Shown: in pieces, positions 31,000-40,848 of the stretch
How positions within the stretch are numbered: the stretch's first letter is position 1
Layout of the letters: the number at the start of each line of letters is the position of its first letter
Assembly: GCF_000003815.2 (NCBI RefSeq)
Contig: NC_049984.1
Location: forward strand, 1,795,186 to 1,859,185
Direction of reading: 5' to 3'
Origin: Branchiostoma floridae
Lineage: Eukaryota; Chordata; Leptocardii; Amphioxiformes; Branchiostomatidae
DNA: 64,000 nt
Position numbers and translations under genes: made by a program
Notes under the pieces: model-generated
Seen by the model: only the letters and a program-made list of their open reading frames with translations
What the model was told of the DNA's origin: nothing
The model's database searches: none

Positions 31000-32258
31000 C
31001 TACTTCAAGGTTTTGGCCAAGTCCTTATCATACTCATCAGGGTCAATGAACCCGTTGTTGTTGGTGTCCATGGATTCGAACCAATCATCGGGCAGTTTGG
31101 AGACGTCAACTTCCGCCATAGCCTCCAGCATCCCCAGAGCCTCCTGCTTGGACAGCTTATGGTCCTCGTCCTTGTCGTGGTGCTCGAACCCACGACCAGC
31201 CATGACGCTCCCCTCTGGGGCGATGTCCTCTTCTTCTCTGCGCAGCATGTCAAGGAGGCTGCGTGCATCCTCGACCACATCCCTTGTGAACAATCAGGTA
31301 CATAGTATTGTTATTCATCAAGGTGTTTTCTGATTCACGAGTTATATTCTATAACACCTTGAAATAACGACTATGGCATGTCTAAGCCTGAAGGTCCGCT
31401 GCAGTACTTTAGAGACTTATTGTCGAAATTGCCCCATCTTCCAGACCCCACCCACCTACCAAATCTCATAAAATCCATCTACGACTTAAGCTATTCACAC
31501 ACTAACAGCACCGAAAACACAGACCTTCTCGACAAAAACAATAACCATTTGTTTGCTAGCTTATAGCTAAAAAAGGTACGGAGATGTCGGATACCTGATG
31601 GCGACTCAACGGTAAGTTGCAGGTTACATTTCAAACTGATTTTGGTAAGAGACCATATCTAACGGATATCTAGATAACAGGACTGCTCAAAAGGTCATGT
31701 CTACTTATATATCGGAATGATTTTCAACGCAATTTACCTCTTACTGTGTCTGCAGCCCCCGTAGCAGTTACATCCGAAGCAGTTGCAGTGCCCGATTCCA
31801 CAGAAGGGTGATCCCTGTGTTTGGTGGAGACGCACACGTCCGTTTATATAACAAGAACACCTCACTCCATCCCCCTCCACTCCATCTCTCTCTCTCTCTC
31901 TCTCTCTAACTCCCTCCCTCCCTCCCTACCGCCAACCCTCCCTCCCTCCCCCCTACCTCCCTCCCTCCCCCCTCTCTCTCCCTCCCTCCCCCTCTCTCTC
32001 CCTCTCTCTCTCTCCCCCCCTCTGGGCAATGGGCAATCAAAATTTGGAGAGGCATTTTGTTTCCTTTTGTTTAGTTGGAACAAAGTTGCAACAAAGAAAG
32101 ATATTTACCTGCGTTCCATCTAGACAGCGGCCGGTGCACCGGCGGCCCCAACACCACCCAGTACAGTGCAGTTTAGCATGGCAGCAGAACGAGTCTGCCT
32201 GGTCCACCATCAGCACCGTCAGGAGGGTGCACAGCCCCAGGAACATCTTGTAGCCCAT
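31000..32258 (-). CDS. Mytimycin-like antimicrobial peptide precursor with EF-hand C-domain (169 aa, 3 exons)
   Basis: Exons on the - strand: 32258-32109 (phase 0 end), 31814-31738 (phase 2 end), 31282-31000. They sum to 510 nt with stop. Residues 1-23 form a signal peptide (MGYKMFLGLCTLLTVLMVDQ + ADS). Residues 24-76 are Cys-rich and basic, with 12 cysteines (six in each of exons 1 and 2), ending R-H-S-K-R, a dibasic processing site at the intron 2 junction. Residues 77-169 are acidic and hold two EF-hand loops, DKDEDHKLSKQE (His at the usual Gly position) and the canonical DTNNNGFIDPDE. A signal peptide, a 12-Cys peptide of about 54 residues and an EF-hand extension is the arrangement described for the mussel antifungal peptide mytimycin; homology is my inference. 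It would be secreted, with the acidic domain possibly acting as a calcium-binding pro-region. The exon model rests on splice sites only; no polyadenylation signal found. Confidence 0.82.
31410..31500. repeat. Decayed relative of the 27060-27195 repeat
   Basis: Shares the CCAGAC-CC-ACCCACCTACC-AAAT-TCAT-A-ATCCATC order with the better-preserved copy. It lies in intron 2 of the antimicrobial-peptide candidate. Confidence 0.45.
31881..32022. repeat. CT/CCCT-rich low-complexity tract
   Basis: (CT)n then (CCCT)n-type sequence in intron 1 of the antimicrobial-peptide candidate; purine-rich on the coding strand. It makes long spurious open frames on both strands. Confidence 0.9.
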
Positions 32259-32388
32259 GGTTGGCTAATGGGAACAATTGGTATGAGATGAGCTGGTAAT
32301 TTTAATCCACGAGCGGCATGAATTGAAAATAGGTAGCTATACCCGAAAAAGGTCGGTTTCTATCGCAAAATTAAACCATGTTTGTGTT

Positions 32389-32503
32389 GGACAGAACTGA
32401 TTCTCCCAGATACTGCTTATATTCAGTTATTAATGACTAGGTACATGGACAGAACTGATCTCCCAGATACTGCTTATATTCAGTTATTAATGACTAGGTA
32501 CAT
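32389..32503 (-). repeat. Two tandem 57-58-bp copies upstream of the peptide gene
   Basis: 32389-32446 and 32447-32503 are identical apart from one T (GGACAGAACTGATTCTCCCA / GGACAGAACTGATCTCCCAG, then TACTGCTTATATTCAGTTAT). They lie 131 bp upstream of the start codon, where promoter elements are expected. No known binding site recognised. Confidence 0.85.
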
Positions 32504-32787
32504 TCCAAATGACATGCTAGAATGGATGCATACAAAAGGCAACCTTTGGGCTGGCGTATTTGTGGCCGATGCTACGGGTGAGACATGACCTCCACGGCCC
32601 GACATGGGATAATGACTGTGTTTCTTGCCTAAGGCTTATAAGTATCGTGCTGGAATGCAAATAGTACACCATGCGACAAGACTGGTTGTACCGGCCTGGT
32701 CTCCGTTGGTCAGGCAGGGCGCGCGCCCGGGTCTGGGTCAAGGTGGCGTACCCTGGGGGCCAGCCGGGATCGGGTAGCTATCGGTGA

Positions 32788-32935
32788 CCCAAGACAGTCA
32801 GACCCGCTGATCTCCTATTAGCGCCCCGGGGAGTTTAAGCCCGATGAGGTCCACCTGCTTTAGGGTAGCGATAAGTCCTTCGGGCTTTAACTCCCCAGAG
32901 CGCTAATGTGAGATCGGCGGGCTGACTGCCTTGGG
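32788..32935. mobile_element. About 148-bp palindromic element
   Basis: The left arm begins CCCAAGACAGTCAGACCCGC and continues GATCTCCTATTAGCGCC, GGGGAGTTTAAGCCCGA. The right arm is its imperfect reverse complement, ending GCTGACTGCCTTGGG. A single-arm relative lies at 2626-2694. MITE-like. Confidence 0.65.
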
Positions 32936-32984
32936 TCCCCGAACAAAGCTCGCTAGTTACCCGGTCCTGTCTGGCTCTCAGGGT

Positions 32985-33470
32985 AAGTTGGCGTGGCTGT
33001 GGCCTTTGGAGGAAGGGGGTGTGGCAGGGCGTACTGGGTCCTGGGGTCCAAGGCAGGGAGACGCCGTTGTGGTCACTTGGAGAAAACGGTCTAGCAGGAC
33101 AGACAACAATGAAGTCTTTAGGGAAAAACAGCGTGGCAGGGGCGACGGGGTCCTAGATCCTGGACAGGGCGTCGTCCCTGTAGTCACTCTGCAAAACTGC
33201 ATGGTAAGACGGATAGCATGGCAGCGCGGACGAGGTCTTGGGTAGGGTCTCTGGGGGAACCGGTTCGACAGGACTCCTGGACAGGGCGACGTTGCTGCCC
33301 AGGGCGGACAGGGCCTTGGTCAGGGTGACGCCGTTGTGGACATTCCAGGAGAAAAACGGTCTGACAAAACAGATAGCATGGCAGGGCGGACGAGGTCCAG
33401 GGTAGCATATCTGGGGGGAAACGGCGTGACCGGACCGGCGGGGTTTGGGGCAGGGAGAAGTCACAATGGG
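32985..33470. repeat. G-rich degenerate minisatellite
   Basis: Recurring blocks GTGGCAGGG, GACGGGGTCCT, GACAGGGCG, GACGCCGTTGTGG, GGAGAAAAACGGTCT and GATAGCATGGCAG with about 120-bp spacing. Produces long open frames without conserved content. Confidence 0.6.
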
Positions 33471-34171
33471 GAATGACAGCGAAGAAGCACGGGCGGGGTT
33501 TGAGAGGCTTTAGTCCATTATCTGTGATACAAAATTCTACAAAATTGTACACTGCTAATCTTCCTGGACATGTGTAAAAATGCACACTGGGGCTGGGGAA
33601 GGATTGACGCTAAGTATTTCGCCAGTAAGTAGCGAGCTGATTAGGCGTTTTCTGGCCAGCGGGTTCGTCAGGCAGCACAAACAACAGCTCAGAACCAGTT
33701 TTACACGTACAGACTGATTACGGAATGTACTGGAACATGGGCTCTGCTATATGGACGCAGTCAACCTTTTCTATTCCACTTCAGTCAGCCATAAAAGCTA
33801 CAATTCTGCTACAAACTTAAGCTTGGGCTTTTGAAAAACAGTACATAACATATTATAATACGGCAACCAATTCGACGGTGTATGCAATTCGCGTATCACT
33901 GCGCTTTGGATGGGCCAGTATTGAGGTAACAGCCACGAAAGTCGGAACAACGAATATCTAATTAGATCCGTTTTTACGGATCATCGTACAGGCTTTTCAG
34001 AGGGGTTACAAAAAGCAACTCGCACTGATTATATCTCGTGGGCAACATACAAGACCAACAACACGACGGAAATTAATGGTACAGTATATGTTAACGTGGC
34101 AGAGCTGGATCAGTCCGATGTAACGACACTGACGTTTGAATACGTCTAGCTACTTTATTTTCTTTAGCTAT

Positions 34172-34493
34172 GGGCACAACCCGCCGTACGTGCAAATACG
34201 TGCTGTCTACCTGCCAAACATGGGCAATCTTTTGGGATCCGTAAGTGGTAAGTACCGCCTCCGTACGAACTCGTAGGGAATCCGACGGATTTGGGAGCAC
34301 GCAGACACGCCGTAGAACTTTACGTGCAGGTAAAGCTTTGTCTGCCATCGGGCTGGGGATTCGCCCCCCGTACGTGCCAGTACGGGCGACGCGCCTGCCC
34401 TGTACAGCCTGAACGTTTTCAGAAAAACGTGGCGGACGTGGCCTCCAAAAAAAAAAACGTGCGGACAAATTGCACGTACGGCGGGTTGTGCCC
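34172..34493. mobile_element. 322-bp MITE with 24-bp perfect terminal inverted repeats
   Basis: Begins GGGCACAACCCGCCGTACGT and ends with the exact reverse complement. Flanked by near-identical octamers TTAGCTAT and TTAGCTTT, suggesting an 8-bp duplication (hAT-like). The interior has more GTACGTGC motifs. A 224-codon - strand open frame spans it and is not a gene. Confidence 0.85.
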
Positions 34494-35393
34494 TTAGCTT
34501 TTATCGTAACTTGCTCACCGTGATAGAATGTCCGGCGTCTGTTGCTGGCGAATGTCTGTGGACGCTCACTGTTAGGGAAGGTGAGGTCGGTGGTTCTCTC
34601 TCGGTCTCGGTGTGATCTGTCTTGTAGAAAACAACTCTTTATGTTTGATCTGATGAATAAATTAGAAGGTGCGGCCAAAGAAGGTGCGGCCCTTAAGACC
34701 CGCCTTTGTCTGACAGCGTATGCAAAACGTATCGCGGTTATTTGGGGGACAATGCGACGACACATGTGTCGTCAACAGGGATACGTAATGGGCAGGTACT
34801 GAGATACTATCTATAGAATTGCATGCTGCTCAACTCATCATCAACCCAAACGATGCAATCATGACTCTTGAAGAAGCAAGGACGACAGAAGTGTTCTGCA
34901 TATTCCTTAAGAAAAAAAACTTCAGTCATACACCCGTAGAAAGACACATGATCATCAATATAGGCGCTGTGAACCTCCTTTGTTATGATATTGTGGAATT
35001 TCCCCTCCAGGCATCATTATCATTAGCCACGAGGATTTTGCCATACATGGTCAACATCGCGTCTTTCGTACGTTTTACGCTTTAGGCAGCATGACTCATG
35101 AGGCCATGCCAAATCGATTTTATGGTTTTCGTTCAGTGTAAGAGTTAAAAGTTGAATGTCATTTTGATACAAGTGCTTGAAACGCCGCTTTACCAGCCGG
35201 GATCACCTTTTCTCAAACGACCGTTGTTTCTGAATAACGACGTCAGAGAAAATAGTTGTTTCTCAGTAAAACTAAAGCTGACACAGAAAGTTTCATCGGT
35301 AATTTGAGCTCGGTCGATCCTTTCTCCGCTATATCTTACATTGTTTGTAATTTTTTTATTGGCCAATCATCCTGTTGACAATAGTCTCGCATT

Positions 35394-35499
35394 TACTGTA
35401 AATGCATTTAAGTTCGCGGTGGTTTTAATTTCGCGGTGAAGCGGCCGCTGCGAAAACCGTGAACATTAAACCACCGCGAAAGTTTCTGCATTTACAGTA
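35394..35499. mobile_element. 106-bp near-palindromic MITE
   Basis: TACTGTAAATGCATTTAAGT ... TTTCTGCATTTACAGTA, with arms also sharing TTCGCGGTGGTTTTAAT and a GCGGCCGC centre. The TA ends fit a Tc1/mariner-type target. Confidence 0.8.
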
Positions 35500-35914
35500 T
35501 GTGACGAGCTCCGGGTATGATTTGATTTGTCCATTGAAAATTCTGTATTTGTTGTCTTCTGTGGTGACGCCTTTGAAGTTTTAACTCGCCTGTTCCCACG
35601 ATAGGCACAAACATTTCTGTAAAGTCTAGTGATATTGCGACTACACTGCAAAGGGGGAGTGAGTTAGTGAGTCAGTGAGTAGGGTTGTCAGTAATGTGTG
35701 CGTATATCAGCGTGTGTACGTACATGTTTGACTTCGTGTCGGAGTGGGAGCAGGAGCGTTTTGTACGTGTGTGTGTATGCGTGTACGTCTATGCGTTTCT
35801 TTATGTCTTCGTGTAGCTACGGATTTTTGAATGAATCGTGATAGATATTCAGAGTAATGCAGCTGCCTGTGCTGACAGCTAAAATTGCATACATCGCCCA
35901 GTTAAGGGTTGTCA

Positions 35915-35990
35915 TGGTAATGTTGCGTCACGTTCCTCCCGAGCCTGGCAATGTGCCCAAACCATACAGGTATGCTTCCTCACCATGACA
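35915..35990 (+). repeat. Dispersed repeat family R2, copy 2
   Basis: TTGCGTCACGTTCCTCCCGA, GCCTGGCAATGTGCCCAAAC, CATACAGGTATGCTTCCTCA. Confidence 0.65.
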
Positions 35991-36017
35991 TACCTACTGT
36001 AAATAGCTACATGGGGT

Positions 36018-36170
36018 GGATGTGTGTGTGTGTGTGTGTGTGTCTGTGGTGTGTCCCTCTCTGTGTTTGTGTGTGTGTGTGTGTAACGTTATGTGTGTGT
36101 GTGTAACGTTATGTGTGTGTGTGTGTGTGTGTGTGTGTTTATGTGTGTGTGTGTGCGTGCGTGTGTGTGT
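36018..36170. repeat. (GT)n microsatellite with TAACGTTAT interruptions
   Basis: GT repeats interrupted twice by AACGTTAT within a duplicated GTGTGTAACGTTATGTGTGT block. Confidence 0.9.
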
Positions 36171-36264
36171 GGTTGCTTTCTGGGAGTCGTTTTGGTAACT
36201 TGACTGCCACGAATTTTTCGCAATAAACAACAACTATTTTGATTAATGACAAAATGAAGTTGTC

Positions 36265-36380
36265 TGTAGTGAGATGTGCGTCACGTTCATACCTAGCCTG
36301 GCAAGCTGCCCAAACCATACAGGTGCACTTTCTAAGACATTCGGAAGGTGGCAGTTTCCAAATAGTACATGAACGTTGAA
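36265..36380 (+). repeat. Dispersed repeat family R2, copy 3
   Basis: GTGCGTCACGTTCATACCTA, GCCTGGCAAGCTGCCCAAAC, CATACAGGTGCACTTTCTAA, CATTCGGAAGGTGGCAGTTT. Confidence 0.65.
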
Positions 36381-37924
36381 TTCAGAGACCACATACCTTC
36401 GCCAAATGATAAAGACTTCGCATTGATTATGCACATAAGGTCATCATTTGCATAAGTCGTATCATTTGATCATCTTCTCCACCTGAATAACAGAAGTTTT
36501 CCAAACTATGAAACTCTTATCTGCACAAAGGTTATTCTAACAGTAACGGTCCGTAGGGTGCGGTCTTATTGTGCGATGCAGAGGAGTTAGCTGGCCGACA
36601 TACTCCTCGTCTGGCATGATATTTGTCCAATTTCTACTATTCTATTTTTACAGCTACCTGTGGAGCCTGGTAGAGGCTATTAATTCCATACCGGAATTGA
36701 TACAAAATGTATATACGCTCATGTGACTACTCCTTAATCATCAATGACACAAATGAGGTCCTGACTTTCATTTATGGATACTGTCACACTTGCGTATGTT
36801 TTCAAGTCCGTATGCGGTCCGTATTAGGCTAAACGTCACGCACATCTGGAGTATGAATTACGACTTTAGCCAATCCATTCCGTATGAGGTGCGTATGATT
36901 TGCATAAGAAGTACTAGTGCGCAACAATATTTTCCTTGCTGCGAATAGCTGCTATATCACTGTGTCTTTTACATGTTATGAGCATATTCTCACCAGAACT
37001 GGTCATTCGACGACCATTCCGTATTCTCATGCTCCCTAGTTAAACAACTTCCTATATATAATGATGGCATATCGTCGGAACGACTTGTTGTGACTATTTA
37101 TCAGGGCAAAGGGTCGCAACCGTCGCCAACAGAATCAACTGCACCTATGTGTCAAGGTTGCTTCGTAGCCGCTCATTCATCTTTATAACAACAGGAAAGA
37201 CATAAAAATTAGAATATACAGCGACCATACGTCATATAGCAATAAATACGGTTGACACTCGGGCGTGTTTAACTTTTTTTGGACAAGTAATATGCCCCTG
37301 TGAATGTGTCAGACGAAGCCCAGAGAAGGTAGTAGTACAGCCGCGACCCCAGGCGGACTGTGTGAAAGATACAGTGCGTACAGATAAATGTCTTCTTCCA
37401 TGTACTTTGTGTCCTGCCACTAAACAGATGTAACTTTAATATTAATTAAACACTTCATTTCCAAATGTTCATTCAACGAAACCGAAAGAATCACTCTGTT
37501 TAGAGAAGTCACAAAGTATTATCCCAACTTCCCCACATTGACAGACGAACAGAAAGCTACTTTTCTCTTGAAATCGCAGAACCCACAAATTCTAGAAAAT
37601 GTGGGGCTTTTCGTCTCCCTCTGCTTCCAAAAAAGAAGTCAAACCCAAACTGTTTAGAAATAGCCAACACTAGTATTAGATTAGAATATTATTTATGGCT
37701 GTCCATTGTCACTATTTGTATACCATGTACATGTACTTGCAATTAGCCCTCGGGCACGAACTTGCAAATAAACTTCCATTAATAAGCGCAATAACTTTGT
37801 GTTATTATACGATCATACCTGGTTACCAATTGTCTGTAAGCAACAGTGTGACAGACTCTGTGATGAGTATATACCACACATCAAGATCCGTCAATGTAGG
37901 TTAGACATCCAGGTAATAAGATAC

Positions 37925-38585
37925 GCCAAAAATAGTTACTCAAGCAACTGGATATGGTTTTGAAACGGTCAGACGTTTCGGATAGAATCCACTATCCTTC
38001 GTCAGTGACACTGAAGAGATCTGGAAGAAACCAGGTCTTTTATACTCTAACTATGAATGAAGACAATTTCAGATGTCCAATAGGAAAGGTNNNNNNNNNN
38101 NNNNNNNNNNNNNNNNNNNNNNNNNNNNNNNNNNNNNNNNNNNNNNNNNNNNNNNNNNNNNNNNNNNNNNNNNNNNNNNNNNNNNNNNNNACATCGGCAT
38201 GGATGGCAAACATCGGCTGTTTAGGTATGACGTACTGTAAATTCATGTAGTTTTCTTGTGGTATTTCGCAGTACAAAGAAATCGAGTTTTTGTGGTTAGA
38301 ATAATTCTGTAATACAGTACTACATGTAGAAGTAATACATTGAAAATGCAAATTCGTAATGTCAGGAATTGGCAGTCAAGAAGTAGACTGAATGCAATTT
38401 GGATTCCAAAGAAAACAAAGCTAAGCCCAAGTCAAGCTGAAGACAATTTGGATTTCAAAGTTAGAGTATAAAAGACCTGTTTCTTCCAGATCTCTTCAGT
38501 GTCACTGACGAAGGATAGTGGATTCTATCCGAAACGTCTGACCGTTTCAAAACCATATCCAGTTGCTTGAATAACTATTTTTGGC
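37925..38585. mobile_element. Foldback element, 126-bp inverted arms around an assembly gap
   Basis: 37925-38051 and 38460-38585 are near-perfect reverse complements (GCCAAAAATAGTTACTCAAG ... and ... ACTATTTTTGGC). Between them lies unique sequence plus 100 N at 38091-38190. Related single arms lie at 53560-53670, about 6440-6545 and about 10460-10530. Confidence 0.85.
38091..38190. other. Assembly gap (100 N)
   Basis: Exactly 100 N, the conventional unknown-size gap, inside the foldback element. Confidence 0.99.
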
Positions 38586-38599
38586 ACACATCAAGATCA

Positions 38600-40010
38600 T
38601 TAGACTCTAACCCAATCTACTATAAACGTTTGCGTTTATTGACTCTTTATTTGTGGTTGGCTAAACTTCTTAAAGCTATCTGTTTGAAGAACGTAGTAAA
38701 TAGTAGTACCCCCTCCGATAGTAAGGGTTCATGATGGAACTTGTATTTTCTTTCGGTGACACTTACCCACATACCAAACTTTCTCAATAGTTTCTTGAAT
38801 GGTAATGTTGAACCAGAAACGAACCGCTGATATGGCCCTGGAATAGATGAAAAATATAAATGAGAACCTCTTAATCTGATGAAAGTTGTCTTTTATTTTA
38901 AAAATAGAGGCTCGTGGGCTCGACAATTGAACTTACTATGTAATTCTGCACGGTGTCGCTGCTGCATAGCCACCAGTCTTTTGCTGGCAGAGTCCACTTC
39001 TTATACACGGTCGGTTATTTTGAAGTAGAAATATGTCTCGAAAATTCCATTACATGCAGTGTCCGAGTAAGATAATGTTAATGTCTCTTTGCCTTTTAAC
39101 CATTTCACTATCTACATTAGATCTATTGCCACGACGCCAATGATCTTTATAGTTTATTCATCCCTTTCGTGGGAAGGTCAGTGGTATCTTCCAGCGTGAA
39201 AAAAAAGATGGCAGGCGTGAGTCGGGCCATGAAAATCAGGTTTTTCCTCTTCTTCGGCGCAAACTTTGACCTCTAACAGATAATACACACAACCCAACAT
39301 AAGCTCTGAAACGCCCAAGGGTGACAGTAGGGCCGAAAAAATGTCAAGCGTCTCCCAAAAATCGAGTTGGGCGGAAAAATATAATTAAATCCGGCAGGTA
39401 TTGTAAGCTCCTCGCAATTCAGCCCCTGGCTGCGAAGAGAGAGTAGTCGGCCCACCCAATAATAATATCCTGGAAATAACCAATAATAAAATCAATAAAG
39501 GTGTCGTCATAGGAAGCGCTACACTGTGTTGTGACGACATAAACAGTATTATAGTAGGTCAGACTTGTATTCAGTATTGTATGAAATAACTTCGAATTTA
39601 AACAAGGAAGACCTGTCCTTTCAAAACATTTCAGCAAAATTGCTAACGTTAACTGTAAAAAACGTCTTTCACATTTTCTGTCCATAAGTTATTTTACGAA
39701 CTAAATAATTTGCGGTAACAATTAAATCATCAAGTCTTTTCTATTCTTGAACCTCGTGTTCAAAATCTCAAAACTTTTCGCAGCAAAATATTTCTAGAAT
39801 ACGGGTACTAATGTTACAATTTTAAACTTTATATCCGTACACAAGCGCTTCACAACAAGTTTTCGATCAGTCCTCTGATCCTTATCAAGTTCTATTTGTT
39901 TAGCAGACACGTATTGTTACATATGTGTGGTGGGATCTTAAACATGCTCAAGGCCAGCTTCTACCAGAAACACATCTTTGTATATCATATACGGAAAATG
40001 AAAACTCAAC
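38600..40010. other. No gene recognised
   Basis: Short open frames only; no domain or repeat family identified. Confidence 0.4.
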
Positions 40011-40014
40011 ATTG

Positions 40015-40255
40015 ATGCGTTTTGACCATAGTTTAATGCTTGATAAAAAAGACATACATTTGCCTCTTAACTAACGGTAGCACCCTTTAGAGCAGACGTA
40101 TAATCTTCCATTTATATAATATTACCTTCCAATGGTAACAAGGTTTGGCAGTACATACAGGAAACCTGAATACTCGGACTTCTGTACAAAATATGTCTTT
40201 ACGGTACAAATATTGACATTTGAGCCAAAACGCATTAACCACATTTAATAGTAGC

Positions 40256-40289
<34 letters not shown>

Positions 40290-40750
40290 CATTTCACATC
40301 TAGATTAGATAAGTACAAAAGAACCTGTTATACTGTTAGTGATAGCCATGGCATAGAGGAAGAACTTCGTTCTTTTCTTTGGTTTCTTTCATTGACCTCA
40401 TCTCACAGATTTCTGTTCGTTCTAATGTTATAAAAGTGTATTTTCCATTCTGTTAAGAAAAAATGTGCTATCCATAGATGCCTTGCAACTCCCTGCTATG
40501 TTAAACACAAATTAGAAATATCCAATTAGCCATCATAATATGAGAAATCTTGGTAGAATCTTAAGAAGCAAATGCCATCCCATCGGAATTTATCAGCATT
40601 GTGACATCAATGCTAGAGTGTGTACGGCGGCGCTCTTGTCAGGTGCGTACTCGTGTGTAGGTCTCCATTTTAAACTTCCTAAGAATATGATACTACGTCT
40701 GTGTAAGGCGTACAGGATGTTATTACTGATGACCTCCCTCTGAATTTAGA
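40015..40750 (-). repeat. 3' flank of NLR unit 1 (duplicated segment)
   Basis: Shares ordered blocks with 47455-48480 and 55390-56370: CATAGTTTAATG, AAAAGACATACATTTG, AGCACCCTTTAGAGCA, TTTATATAATATTACCTTCC, GGTAACAAG, GACATTTGAGCC and, near the gene, TCCATTTTAAACTTCCT and GTGTAAGGC. An (AT)n run lies at 40258-40286. Confidence 0.65.
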
Positions 40751-40848
40751 AATTATTCGTGAGGCTAACTTCCTTCTACTTGTTAGAGACACGAATGTAC
40801 TATGTGGACCACTGTATAGATTCAACGTTAGTCATATGCATCGTTTCT

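Noticed and set aside
30883-31333. + strand open frames of 119-140 codons
   Set aside because: Antisense of the EF-hand exon, which has two clear EF loops and in-phase splice sites on the - strand.
31821-32123. Open frames on both strands over the CT-rich tract
   Set aside because: Low-complexity Ser/Leu/Pro or Arg/Glu/Gly translations of a microsatellite inside an intron.
34091-34765. A 224-codon open frame on the - strand
   Set aside because: It runs straight through a MITE with 24-bp terminal inverted repeats, is Arg-rich and has no domain pattern.
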